From Actinomycetota bacterium (GTDB taxonomy: Bacteria > Actinomycetota > Acidimicrobiia > Acidimicrobiales > Ilumatobacteraceae): a stretch of DNA of 53,859 nt. Every line of letters begins with the position of its first letter. The first letter of the stretch is position 1. The notes under the pieces were generated by a model, which saw nothing but the letters and a program-made list of their open reading frames with translations, searched no databases and was not told where the DNA came from. Below are positions 30,161 through 37,371 of the stretch, piece after piece. A program made the translations under genes and the position numbers. Location: the NCBI GenBank assembly GCA_030685215.1, contig JAUXQB010000239.1, positions 1-53,859 on the forward strand. The letters run 5' to 3'.

Positions 30161-31489
30161 CTACACCCGGCCGTTCTTGCGCAGCTTGGCGACGTTCTGC
30201 GGCATGGCCAGCACCTCGCGGTACTGATCGACGGTGAGCTGCGCGCAGTGCTTCCAGCTCCACCGCTCGACCACGCGCTGGCGGCCGGCCTCACCGATGC
30301 GAGCGCGCAACTCGGCGTCGTCGAGCCCGCGGGTGATGGCGGTGGCGAGTGCTTCCACGTCGCCGGCCTTGCACTGCAGCACGGTCTCGCCGTCGTTGCC
30401 GGTGACCTCGGGCAGCGCGCCGCCGTCGGTGGCCACCAGGCAGATGCCGGTGCTCATCGCCTCGATGGCGGGCAGGCTGAAGCCCTCGTAGAGGCTGGGC
30501 ACCACGGCCAGTTCCGCCTCGGCGTAGAGCTCGACGATGCGCTCGTCGGGCACACCCGACACGAACTCGATGTGCGGGCGCAGACCCAGCTTGTCGATGA
30601 GGTCGTTGCTCGCGCCTTCGCGCGGCTTGCCGATGATGGTGAGCGTGACGTCGCGCTCGGTGCGCAGCTTCGCCATCGCTTCCAGCAGGTAGCTGAGGCC
30701 CTTCAACGCCACGTCGGCCGACGCGGTGGTGATGAGGCGACCTGGGCGGCGGGTGATGTGCGGCAGCGGGGTGAACAGCTCGGGATCCACGCCCACCGGC
30801 ACCAGGCGCATGCGGTCGAGGCTGACCTTCATGTCGGTGTGGATGTCCTTGATGCTGTTCTCGCTGACCACCACGACCCGCGGCATGCGGCTGGCCACAC
30901 GGCCCTGCATCTTGACGAAGTTGTACCAACGACCGATGCTCCGCCGCTTGCGCCAGTTCGGCGTGTGCGCCATCTCGAGCGCGCGGTCGCGAGTGATGGG
31001 ATGGTGCAGCGTGACGATCGTCGGCATCATCTTCTCGATGCCGAGGATGCCGTAGCCGAGGCACTGGTTGTCGTGCACCAGGTCGAAGTCGGCGAGGCGC
31101 GACTTGAGCTCCTCGTAGACGCGCACGCTGAACCCGAGCGGCTCGCCGAACGTGCCCTTCAGGTGTGTGAACACCTCGGCCGCGTCGCCCTTGCTCTTGA
31201 TCTCCCAGTAGCCGGGGAAGCGACCGGGGTAGTAGTCGTTCCACAGGTCGAGGCTGGGCAGCTTGTGCAGCGTGATCCGCTCGTCGAGCACCGGGTACGG
31301 CTGCCCGCTGAACACCTCGACCGTGTGGCCGAGATCGACCAGCGCCTTGGTGAGGTGACGGGTGTAGACGCCCTGCCCACCCACGTGCGGCTTGCCGCGG
31401 TAGGTGAGGTAGGCGATCTTCAGCGGGGCATCGGAGGCGAGGCCGGTCGCTGCGGCCGATGACGTCGGCCGGCTGGGTACTGCAGACAT
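30161..31489 (-). CDS. Glycosyltransferase family 4 (GT-B fold)
   Basis: 442 residues. The N-terminal lobe starts [24 protein letters not shown] (about 23-46), with the glycine-rich acceptor loop. The C-terminal lobe has [21 protein letters not shown] and the EX7E motif [19 protein letters not shown] (about 343-361), which bind the nucleotide-sugar donor. No signal peptide or span; it should sit at the inner membrane face. It heads the operon GT4-methyltransferase-toroid. TAGCCT stands 8 bases before the ATG at 31489, and a perfect 12-bp palindrome lies at the likely -35 position. It ends with TAG, the same frame continuing into the methyltransferase. Confidence 0.83.
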   Translation of the reverse strand: MSAVPSRPTSSAAATGLASDAPLKIAYLTYRGKPHVGGQGVYTRHLTKALVDLGHTVEVFSGQPYPVLDERITLHKLPSLDLWNDYYPGRFPGYWEIKSKGDAAEVFTHLKGTFGEPLGFSVRVYEELKSRLADFDLVHDNQCLGYGILGIEKMMPTIVTLHHPITRDRALEMAHTPNWRKRRSIGRWYNFVKMQGRVASRMPRVVVVSENSIKDIHTDMKVSLDRMRLVPVGVDPELFTPLPHITRRPGRLITTASADVALKGLSYLLEAMAKLRTERDVTLTIIGKPREGASNDLIDKLGLRPHIEFVSGVPDERIVELYAEAELAVVPSLYEGFSLPAIEAMSTGICLVATDGGALPEVTGNDGETVLQCKAGDVEALATAITRGLDDAELRARIGEAGRQRVVERWSWKHCAQLTVDQYREVLAMPQNVAKLRKNGRV

Positions 31490-31497
31490 GGTGAGCC

Positions 31498-31503
31498 AGG
31501 CTA
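31498..31503 (-). promoter_or_regulatory. -10 hexamer TAGCCT for the GT4 operon
   Basis: It lies 8 bases before the ATG at 31489. No ribosome site is seen. Confidence 0.45.
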
Positions 31504-31515
31504 TCGGGAGGTGGT

Positions 31516-31527
31516 TACCGGCCGGTA
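31516..31527. promoter_or_regulatory. Perfect 12-bp palindrome TACCGGCCGGTA, candidate operator
   Basis: It lies 12 bases upstream of the GT4 -10 hexamer, overlapping the expected -35 region, in the 103-base gap between the sigma-factor gene's end and the GT4 start. A repressor site is plausible. Confidence 0.35.
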
Positions 31528-31592
31528 GCCGTCACGCGAGTGCAACGCGGTGTGACCCTCGTCCCGGCAATGGGAAAGCGCTCCGCCGCTGG

Positions 31593-33278
31593 TCAGCCCG
31601 GGCAGGGCTGGATCTCGAAGGAGCCGCTGATGCTGGCGACGTTGCCGCGGACGTCGGTGACGAACACCGTGTAGGTGTAGATGCCGGCGTCGGTGCCGGA
31701 GATGAGGATGTCGCCGAACACCGAGGTGTTGGCCCGCCGCTCGAGTGCGTTGCTGCCCGACTCGGGGCCGCTCCACTCCACTCGCGCCGGGAAGTCGATG
31801 GCCGATTCGTCGGTGTAGTCGACGGTGACGTTCTTGCTGCCCGGGTCGCACGCCGACAGCACGCCCTCCGGACCGTTCAGGGTGAGCCGTGGTGCCCGCT
31901 CGACGCGCGCCCGCAGCAGCACCTTCTGGCCGACGCCGTTCGAGTCGAACAGCGTGACGGTGCGTTCGACGGTGCCCTCGCCGAGGTTGGCGCGGTCGAT
32001 GGCGACGGTGACCACCTGCGACTGGCCCGGCTGCAGCGTGCCACCGGCGTTCACGAGTGTGAACGGTTGGGCAGCACCGTCGACCGTCCAGTCGACGGGG
32101 AGTTCACCAGGGTTGCCGACGGTGAACGCCTCCGACTGGTCGGCCGGCCCGAGATCGACCACCGTCGCGGTGAGGGCGAGCGACCCCGGCACCGGGGCGA
32201 GCGTGGTGCTCGTGGTCGACGTGGTGCTGGTGGTGCTCGACGTGCTCGACGACGACGTGGTCGCGGCGACCGTGGTGTCGGGCGCGGGCGTGGTGACCAC
32301 CGCAACGGTGGTGGCCGGCGACGCCGCGGGAGCGTCGTCGATGGTGGCGGCCACGAGCGCACCGCCGCCGATGCCGATGACGACCGCTGCGGCACCGACC
32401 ATGACGGCCGTCGGCAGCCGCATCGCGCGTGCCATGCGCGGGAAGCCGCCCTCGGCATCGAACTGGTAGGCGTGTGCGGGTGCTGCGCCGGGGCGGCCGG
32501 CCTTGGCGAGGATGCTGTCGCGCAGCGCCACCGGCGCGGCGAACGCAGGCGCCGACCCGAGCAGTGCCAGCGGAGCTGCCTTCTTGCGCGTGCGCTCGCA
32601 GGTCTCGCACCGCTCGATGTGGCGGGCGACGCGCTTGCGCACGAGCACGCTGAACTCGCCGTCCCATCCGCGCAGCACGTCGGCGAGCTCGGGGCAGGCC
32701 TTGCGCCCGGCGCGCGCCACCACGAGTGCTCCGAGGCTGCGGTCGACTCGGTCGCGCATGCGGTGCACGAGCGTGTAGCTCTGCTCGGCGGTCACGCCCA
32801 GCGCGGCGGCGAGGTCGGCGCCCTGCAGACCCTGGCGCACGCTGAGCTCGAGCACCAGCTGGTCGCGCTCGTCGAGCCCGCAGGCCGCGCTGCGGACCAG
32901 TTCGCCGAGCTCTGCCGCCGACAGGGCCTCGCCCTCGGCGTCGGGCGCAATGGGCGCGGCCACTTCAGGTGCCCCCATCGCGGAGAAATCGGTGGGCAGC
33001 GTGCGGCCGCGCTTCTTGGTGCGGCGGTAGACCTCGTTGCGCAGGATGGCGTACAGCCAGGGCTTCAGCCGTTCCGGCTCGCGCAGCTGGGCCATCCGCT
33101 CGGCGGCGATGAGGATGACGTCCTGCATCGCATCGGCCGCCTCGTGCCGGTCGCGCAGCATTGCTGCCGCCGTGTCGTACAGGCCGGGGGAGTAGCGGTC
33201 GTAGATGCCCGCGAGCGCGCCACGATCCCCGGCCGTGTAGGCGGTGACCAGTTGGGCGTCGGTGCGCAGCTCGGGCAT
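31593..33278 (-). CDS. ECF sigma factor fused to zinc-finger, membrane span and extracytoplasmic domain
   Basis: 561 residues, about three times a normal ECF factor. Sigma region 2 is about 10-90 ([47 protein letters not shown]). Region 4 is about 135-185 ([28 protein letters not shown], then [15 protein letters not shown]). A zf-HC2-like motif has His220-x3-Cys224-x2-Cys227. A span lies about 288-311, then a Thr/Ser linker (about 320-362), then about 200 outer residues with two Ig/PKD-like beta domains ([38 protein letters not shown]). One chain thus holds sigma, anti-sigma-like and sensor parts. Release would need proteolysis or a conformational signal. GGAGAAGG lies about 10 bases before the ATG at 33278. 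Confidence 0.83.
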   Translation of the reverse strand: MPELRTDAQLVTAYTAGDRGALAGIYDRYSPGLYDTAAAMLRDRHEAADAMQDVILIAAERMAQLREPERLKPWLYAILRNEVYRRTKKRGRTLPTDFSAMGAPEVAAPIAPDAEGEALSAAELGELVRSAACGLDERDQLVLELSVRQGLQGADLAAALGVTAEQSYTLVHRMRDRVDRSLGALVVARAGRKACPELADVLRGWDGEFSVLVRKRVARHIERCETCERTRKKAAPLALLGSAPAFAAPVALRDSILAKAGRPGAAPAHAYQFDAEGGFPRMARAMRLPTAVMVGAAAVVIGIGGGALVAATIDDAPAASPATTVAVVTTPAPDTTVAATTSSSSTSSTTSTTSTTSTTLAPVPGSLALTATVVDLGPADQSEAFTVGNPGELPVDWTVDGAAQPFTLVNAGGTLQPGQSQVVTVAIDRANLGEGTVERTVTLFDSNGVGQKVLLRARVERAPRLTLNGPEGVLSACDPGSKNVTVDYTDESAIDFPARVEWSGPESGSNALERRANTSVFGDILISGTDAGIYTYTVFVTDVRGNVASISGSFEIQPCPG

Positions 33279-33316
33279 GTCTCATGGTCCTTCTCCTCAG
33301 CAGTGGAGAGCTGCGA

Positions 33317-33327
33317 GACGGACCGTC
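33317..33327. promoter_or_regulatory. Dyad GACGG-A-CCGTC upstream of the ECF gene
   Basis: It lies about 40 bases before the sigma gene's ATG and on the minus strand reads GGACGGTCCGTC. It may be a regulator site or part of an ECF-type promoter. The 75-base gap 33279-33353 contains nothing else. Confidence 0.25.
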
Positions 33328-33353
33328 CTTTCACTTTTCTGGCGGAACTTCGC

Positions 33354-34133
33354 TCACCATTGTCGCCGCTGCGCCGACCAGCTGAGTGCCATGTGCCGCT
33401 GCAGCATGTCGCCGGGTTCGAGCCGAGCCGCGCCGCCGATGGTGAACGCGTCGGGCGGGCCGCTCTGCGGTTCCACGCACGTGAGGTGGTCGGGTTCGTC
33501 GTACACCACCCAGTGGTCGCAGTCGCTGGCGATGGTGACCGTGAGGCCCGGGTAGTGCAGGCGGAGTGGGGCCAGCGGCTCGACGAAGCAGTCGTCCCAC
33601 GGGTGGGGCTTGGGCGCCACCAGCCCGGGCACGGCGATGGAGTCGGCGTCGCGCACGTACATGCGTGCGAACTCGAGGTCGGCCCGCTGCGGCTTCAGGA
33701 AGCAGGGGTGCCAGCCGACCACGGCCGGCATCGGCACGCCCGTGGCGTAGACGGTGAGGATGCAGGCCAGTCCGTGCGGGTCGAGTTGCAGGTGCTGGGT
33801 GGCAGTGCCGCCGAACGGCCACGGCAGTGTGGTCTGCAGGTCGCAGAAGTCCTGGCCGGCGTCGAGCACTTCCCACCGGCTCACGAACCCGGTGCCGTGG
33901 ATGGCGTGAGGGGGCATGTTGAGCGGCAGCTGGTACCGCAGCCCGTCGAACGTGAACCGCCCGTCGCGCACTCGCCCCGCCCACGGCGCCATCGGGTAGC
34001 ACCCCCAGATGAGCGGACCTCCCGCGGGGTCGTCGTGCAGCAGCGGCTGGTCACCCACCTGCAGCGCGCCGATGCGGCCGCCTTCGTCGGGGTAGACGGT
34101 CATGTGCGCGTCGCCCGCATCCAGCTCGATCAT
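33354..34133 (-). CDS. Aldose 1-epimerase (mutarotase) family protein
   Basis: 259 residues, beta-sandwich galactose-mutarotase fold. [16 protein letters not shown] (about 18-33), [15 protein letters not shown] (about 46-60), [15 protein letters not shown] (about 74-88), VGWHPCFL with the catalytic His (about 139), and [12 protein letters not shown] with the general-base Glu (about 217) are all in order. It interconverts sugar anomers, or hexose-6-phosphate anomers in the YeaD-type subgroup. Cytosolic. The ATG at 34133 lies only 24 bases from the divergent dtd start. Confidence 0.83.
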   Translation of the reverse strand: MIELDAGDAHMTVYPDEGGRIGALQVGDQPLLHDDPAGGPLIWGCYPMAPWAGRVRDGRFTFDGLRYQLPLNMPPHAIHGTGFVSRWEVLDAGQDFCDLQTTLPWPFGGTATQHLQLDPHGLACILTVYATGVPMPAVVGWHPCFLKPQRADLEFARMYVRDADSIAVPGLVAPKPHPWDDCFVEPLAPLRLHYPGLTVTIASDCDHWVVYDEPDHLTCVEPQSGPPDAFTIGGAARLEPGDMLQRHMALSWSAQRRQW

Positions 34134-34144
34134 GCGCCATTCTC

Positions 34145-34150
34145 TACCAT
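34145..34150 (+). promoter_or_regulatory. -10 hexamer TACCAT, leaderless start for dtd
   Basis: It ends 7 bases before the ATG at 34158. It overlaps the other in-frame ATG at 34149, which therefore cannot be in the message if this is the promoter. Confidence 0.5.
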
Positions 34151-34157
34151 GCCGGTC

Positions 34158-34607
34158 ATGCGTGGTCTGGTGCAACGAGTGCGGGCGGCGAGTGTGACGG
34201 TGGTGGGTGGAGGCGCGGACGAGGTGGTGGGTGCGATCGGTCCCGGCCTGTGCGTGCTCGTCGGTGTCACTCACTCCGACGGCCCTGACCACGCGCGCAA
34301 GTTGGCCGAGAAGGTGTGGAACCTGCGGGTGATGGACGACGAGGCGGGCGTGATGAACCGCAGCGTCGCCGACACCACGCGCGAGGTGCTGGTGGTGAGC
34401 CAGTTCACGCTCTACGGCGACACCAGCGCCGGCCGCCGTCCGAGCTGGATCGCGGCAGCCCGACCCGAGCAGGCAGAGCCGCTCGTCGATGCGGTGGTCG
34501 ATCATCTCCGCGCGCTCGGCGCCACCGTCGCCACCGGTCGCTTCCGCACCGAGATGCTCGTCGCCATCGAGAACGACGGCCCCGTCACCGTCCTCATCGA
34601 CCTCTGA
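34158..34607 (+). CDS. dtd: D-aminoacyl-tRNA deacylase
   Basis: 149 residues from ATG 34158, the family's normal length and start ([15 protein letters not shown]). It removes D-amino acids wrongly attached to tRNA. Catalytic signatures: [11 protein letters not shown] (about 77-87; the SQxT motif) and VTVLIDL after NDGPVT (the GP/NxP-type cis-proline loop near the end). It is divergent from the aldose epimerase gene. Confidence 0.9.
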   Translation: MRGLVQRVRAASVTVVGGGADEVVGAIGPGLCVLVGVTHSDGPDHARKLAEKVWNLRVMDDEAGVMNRSVADTTREVLVVSQFTLYGDTSAGRRPSWIAAARPEQAEPLVDAVVDHLRALGATVATGRFRTEMLVAIENDGPVTVLIDL

Positions 34608-34618
34608 CCCACGCCCGA

Positions 34619-34724
34619 CCATCCGAGTGCCAGCGCACCATCCGAGTGCCAGCGCACCATCCGAGTGCCACGAAGCCATGCGAGTGGCAGCGTGCACCCC
34701 GGTGGGACGGTGGCACTCGAACGG
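34619..34724. repeat. Four tandem 19-bp units of CCATCCGAGTGCCA plus an inverted copy
   Basis: Units start at 34619, 34638, 34657 and 34676, exactly 19 bases apart. The first three have an identical 14-mer, the fourth is CCATGCGAGTGGCA. An inverted copy (TGGCACTCGAACGG) is at 34711-34724. It fills most of the gap 34608-34762. The same 14-mer occurs at 13307. Confidence 0.65.
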
Positions 34725-34762
34725 CTGGTCCCACGTCGGATCGCCCGTGTCATGCTGCGAGC

Positions 34763-35119
34763 GTGGAGCCGAACGACTTGCTCGATGGACACGACGTCGC
34801 AACGTCCGTCTACGAGCGGGTCCACGCTCGCTTGGCGGAGCTCGGGACGTTCGAGACTCGGACATCGAAGAGCCAGATCGCCTTCCGCCGCTCTCGCGGG
34901 TTCGCCTACCTCTGGTTGCCGGGGCAGTACTTGAAGAAGCCCGGCGCCGACGTGGTGCTGTCGATCGTGCTCGGGCGGTACGAGCGATCACAGCGGTTCA
35001 AGGAGGTGGTGCATCCGTCCAGTCGTCACTGGATGCACCACCTCGAGGTCCGCAGTCCAGACGAGATCGACGTGGAAGTCGTCGAGTGGCTCAGAGAAGC
35101 AATGGACGACGCGGGGTAA
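34763..35119 (+). CDS. DUF5655-domain protein
   Basis: 118 residues from GTG 34763. After a short N-terminus (MEPNDLLDGHD) the protein reads RTSKSQIAFRRSRGFAYLWLPGQYLKKPGADVVLSIVLG and then HWMHHLEVRSPDEIDVEVVEWLREAMD. This order (basic-Ser helix, FA-W strand, VLSI strand, HH and a final helix) fits the DUF5655 family, small proteins of unknown function that may bind nucleotides or act in transport-associated roles. CATGCT stands 6 bases before the GTG. It lies just after the 34.6-kb repeat array. Confidence 0.7.
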   Translation: MEPNDLLDGHDVATSVYERVHARLAELGTFETRTSKSQIAFRRSRGFAYLWLPGQYLKKPGADVVLSIVLGRYERSQRFKEVVHPSSRHWMHHLEVRSPDEIDVEVVEWLREAMDDAG

Positions 35120-35130
35120 CGTGGGTTCCA

Positions 35131-35179
35131 CGATGCGGAACGAGTTCGCGATGTGGAACGGGGGAGTTGGCGGTGCGTT
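35131..35179 (+). promoter_or_regulatory. Candidate ECF-type promoter GGAAC-N16-CGTT before the aminotransferase
   Basis: GGAAC at 35155-35159 is followed by 16 bases and CGTT at 35176-35179, the pattern of SigE/SigH-type actinobacterial promoters. The same cGATGcGGAACG block occurs 18 bases earlier at 35131-35142, so the -35 region is duplicated. Confidence 0.35.
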
Positions 35180-35184
35180 AGTCT
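35179..35184 (+). promoter_or_regulatory. -10 hexamer TAGTCT, leaderless start for the aminotransferase
   Basis: It ends 7 bases before the ATG at 35192 and overlaps the ECF-type -10 by one base. It fixes the ATG at 35192 over an upstream in-frame start. Confidence 0.45.
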
Positions 35185-35191
35185 CGGCGGC

Positions 35192-36388
35192 ATGACGCTT
35201 GCAGATCGGCTCGCCAACCTGGGCACGGAGACGGCGTTCGCCGTGTCGCTCGCTGCCGCGGACTGGGCGTCGAAGGGGAACCGGGTGTACCCCTTCCACC
35301 TCGGCGACATCAATCTCGCCACCCCGGCCAACATCGCCGAGGCGATGAACGTGGCCATCGCCGAGGGCAAGACCGGGTACTGCCCGGCGGCCGGCATCAT
35401 GCCGCTGCGCGAGGCGCTGGCGCACGACGTCGGCAGCCGCCGCGGTCTGCCGTACACGGCGGCCAACGTGGTGGTGCAGCCCGGTGGCAAGCCGGTGATC
35501 GGCAAGTTCATCCAGACCGTGATGAACCCGGGTGACGGCGTGCTGTACCCCAACCCCGGCTACCCGATCTACGAGAGCATGATCGAGTACTACGGCGGCC
35601 AGAGCCTGGCCTACCGCTACGTGCAGACCGACACCGGCTTCGCCATCGACCTCGACCACCTGCGCAGCCTCATCACGCCCAGCACCACGGCCATCATCTA
35701 CAACAACCTGCAGAACCCGCTCGGCTGCGAAAGCTCACCGCAGGAGATGCAGGCCGTCGCCGACCTGGCCATCGAGCACGACCTCACCGTGCTGGCCGAC
35801 GAGGCGTACTACGAGATGCGCTACAGCGGCCAGAGCCAGAGCATCGCCGCACTGCCGGGCATGTTCGAGCGCACCGTCATCCTCTACACGTTCTCGAAGA
35901 AGTTCGCGATGACCGGCTGGCGGCTGGGTGCCGCAGTTGCGCCGGTTGCCATCGCCGACAGCATCGCCAAGCTGAACACCAACGACGAGAGCTGCACCAC
36001 GCACTTCGTGCAGGCCGCCGGCGTCGAGGGCATCGTCGGTTCGCAGACCGGCCCGCTCGCCATCCTCGCCGAACTGCAGCGCCGACGCGACGCAGCGTGG
36101 GGTCAGCTCGCACAGATCGACGGGTTCGTGTGCCCGAAGCCAGACGCCACCTTCTACCTGTTCCCGAAGGTCACCGACGTGATGGCCCGCATGGGCTTCG
36201 ACGAAGTTGGTGCATTTGCAACAGCAGCGCTGCATGCCACGGGCGTGTCGTTCTGCACCCGCAAGCACTTCGGTCGTCCGCAACCTGGCGAGGTCGATCA
36301 CTTCGTGCGCTTCGCCTACTCGGGTCTCTCGGTGGCCGACATCGAGGAAGGCCTCACCGGCCTGCGTTCGTGGATCGACGCATCGTGA
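35192..36388 (+). CDS. Class I/II PLP-dependent aminotransferase
   Basis: 398 residues. Fold-type I pattern: GYCPAAGIMPLREALA (about 70-85), NPGYPIYESMIEYYGG (about 117-132), NNLQNPLG (about 169), VLADEAYYEMRY with the PLP-binding Asp and Tyr, and LYTFSKKFAMTGWRLG with the PLP lysine SKK near residue 233. It transfers amino groups between an amino acid and a 2-oxo acid. Its stop overlaps the next gene's GTG (GTGA, 36385-36388). The partner is a 2-hydroxyacid dehydrogenase, so the pair may link an amino acid, oxo acid and hydroxy acid (for example Ala, Ser or Gly with glyoxylate or hydroxypyruvate). Subgroup not resolved. Confidence 0.82.
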   Translation: MTLADRLANLGTETAFAVSLAAADWASKGNRVYPFHLGDINLATPANIAEAMNVAIAEGKTGYCPAAGIMPLREALAHDVGSRRGLPYTAANVVVQPGGKPVIGKFIQTVMNPGDGVLYPNPGYPIYESMIEYYGGQSLAYRYVQTDTGFAIDLDHLRSLITPSTTAIIYNNLQNPLGCESSPQEMQAVADLAIEHDLTVLADEAYYEMRYSGQSQSIAALPGMFERTVILYTFSKKFAMTGWRLGAAVAPVAIADSIAKLNTNDESCTTHFVQAAGVEGIVGSQTGPLAILAELQRRRDAAWGQLAQIDGFVCPKPDATFYLFPKVTDVMARMGFDEVGAFATAALHATGVSFCTRKHFGRPQPGEVDHFVRFAYSGLSVADIEEGLTGLRSWIDAS

Positions 36389-37371
36389 GCGCAGTGGTGA
36401 GGCCCCGCATCGTCGTCACCGGTCGCATCCCCGACGCGGGCATGGAGCTGCTGCACGAAGCCGGCGAGGTGGTGGCGTGGGACTCGCTCGACGTGCCGTC
36501 CGTCGATGCGGTGCACACGATGGTGAAGGGCGCGCACGCGGTGCTCACGCTGCTCACCACCAAGGTCGACGACGCGTTCCTCGACGCGGTCGGCCCGCAG
36601 CTGCAGGTCGTGGCCAACGTGGCCGTCGGCTTCAACAACATCGACGTGGCCGCCTGCGCCCGACGTGGCGTCGTGTGCACCAATACGCCGGGCGTGCTCA
36701 CCGAAGCCACCGCCGACATCGCGATGGCGCTGGTGCTGATGAGCACGCGCCGACTCGGTGAGGGCGAACGGGTCATCCGCAGCGGCACGCCCTGGCAGTG
36801 GGGCATGTTCTACATGCTGGGCAGCGGCATCCAGGGCAGCCAGCTCGGCATCGTCGGCATGGGCGACATCGGCCGTGCACTCGCTCGCCGGGCGAAGGCG
36901 TTCGGCGTGACCATCGCCTACAGCAACCGCACGCCGGTGTCGCCGCAGGTGGAGGCCGAGCTCGGCGCGCAGTTCATGAGCATGGACGAACTGCTCGAGA
37001 CCAGCGACGTGGTGAGCCTGAACTGCCCCTACAGCCCGGCCACACACCACCTGATGGCTGCCGACGAGTTCCGGAAGATGAAGTCGAGCGCGTTCCTGGT
37101 GAACACGGCGCGCGGACCCATCGTCGACGAAGCCGCGTTGGTCGACGCCCTGCAGTCCGGCCAGATCGCGGGCGCCGGACTCGACGTGTTCGAGCACGAA
37201 CCCGCGGTGCACCCGGGACTGCTCGAGTGCGAGACGGCGGTGCTGGTGCCGCACCTCGGATCGGCCACCGTGGAGACGCGCAGCGCGATGGCCCGCCTGG
37301 CTGCGCACAACGCGGTGAACGTGCTCACTGGGGTGCAGCCGCCGACGCCGATTCCGGTGCCGGCGAGCTGA
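36385..37371 (+). CDS. D-isomer-specific 2-hydroxyacid dehydrogenase (glyoxylate/hydroxypyruvate reductase-like)
   Basis: 328 residues from GTG 36385. NAD-binding GxGxxG in LGIVGMGDIGRALARRAKAFG (about 153-173) with AYSNRTP after it, suggesting Asn-Arg for NADP(H). The catalytic Arg is in VNTARGPIVDEAAL (near 236), the Glu in DVFEHEP (near 268) and the His in VLVPHLGSAT (near 290). It reduces glyoxylate, hydroxypyruvate or another 2-oxo acid. It is coupled to the aminotransferase upstream. Its last 47 bases overlap the convergent lnt gene. Confidence 0.83.
   Translation: MSAVVRPRIVVTGRIPDAGMELLHEAGEVVAWDSLDVPSVDAVHTMVKGAHAVLTLLTTKVDDAFLDAVGPQLQVVANVAVGFNNIDVAACARRGVVCTNTPGVLTEATADIAMALVLMSTRRLGEGERVIRSGTPWQWGMFYMLGSGIQGSQLGIVGMGDIGRALARRAKAFGVTIAYSNRTPVSPQVEAELGAQFMSMDELLETSDVVSLNCPYSPATHHLMAADEFRKMKSSAFLVNTARGPIVDEAALVDALQSGQIAGAGLDVFEHEPAVHPGLLECETAVLVPHLGSATVETRSAMARLAAHNAVNVLTGVQPPTPIPVPAS

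Noticed and set aside
32190-32290. Tandem repeat of Thr/Ser codons as a possible CRISPR or satellite
   Set aside because: It is in frame within the sigma-fusion linker and varies as codon-level repeats; there are no spacers.
31488-34607. A continuous plus-strand open frame of over 1000 codons covering the sigma-factor and epimerase genes
   Set aside because: Its protein is His/Arg/Gly-rich with no domain. It is antisense to two well-supported genes, and only its last part is the real dtd gene. High GC content leaves antisense frames open.
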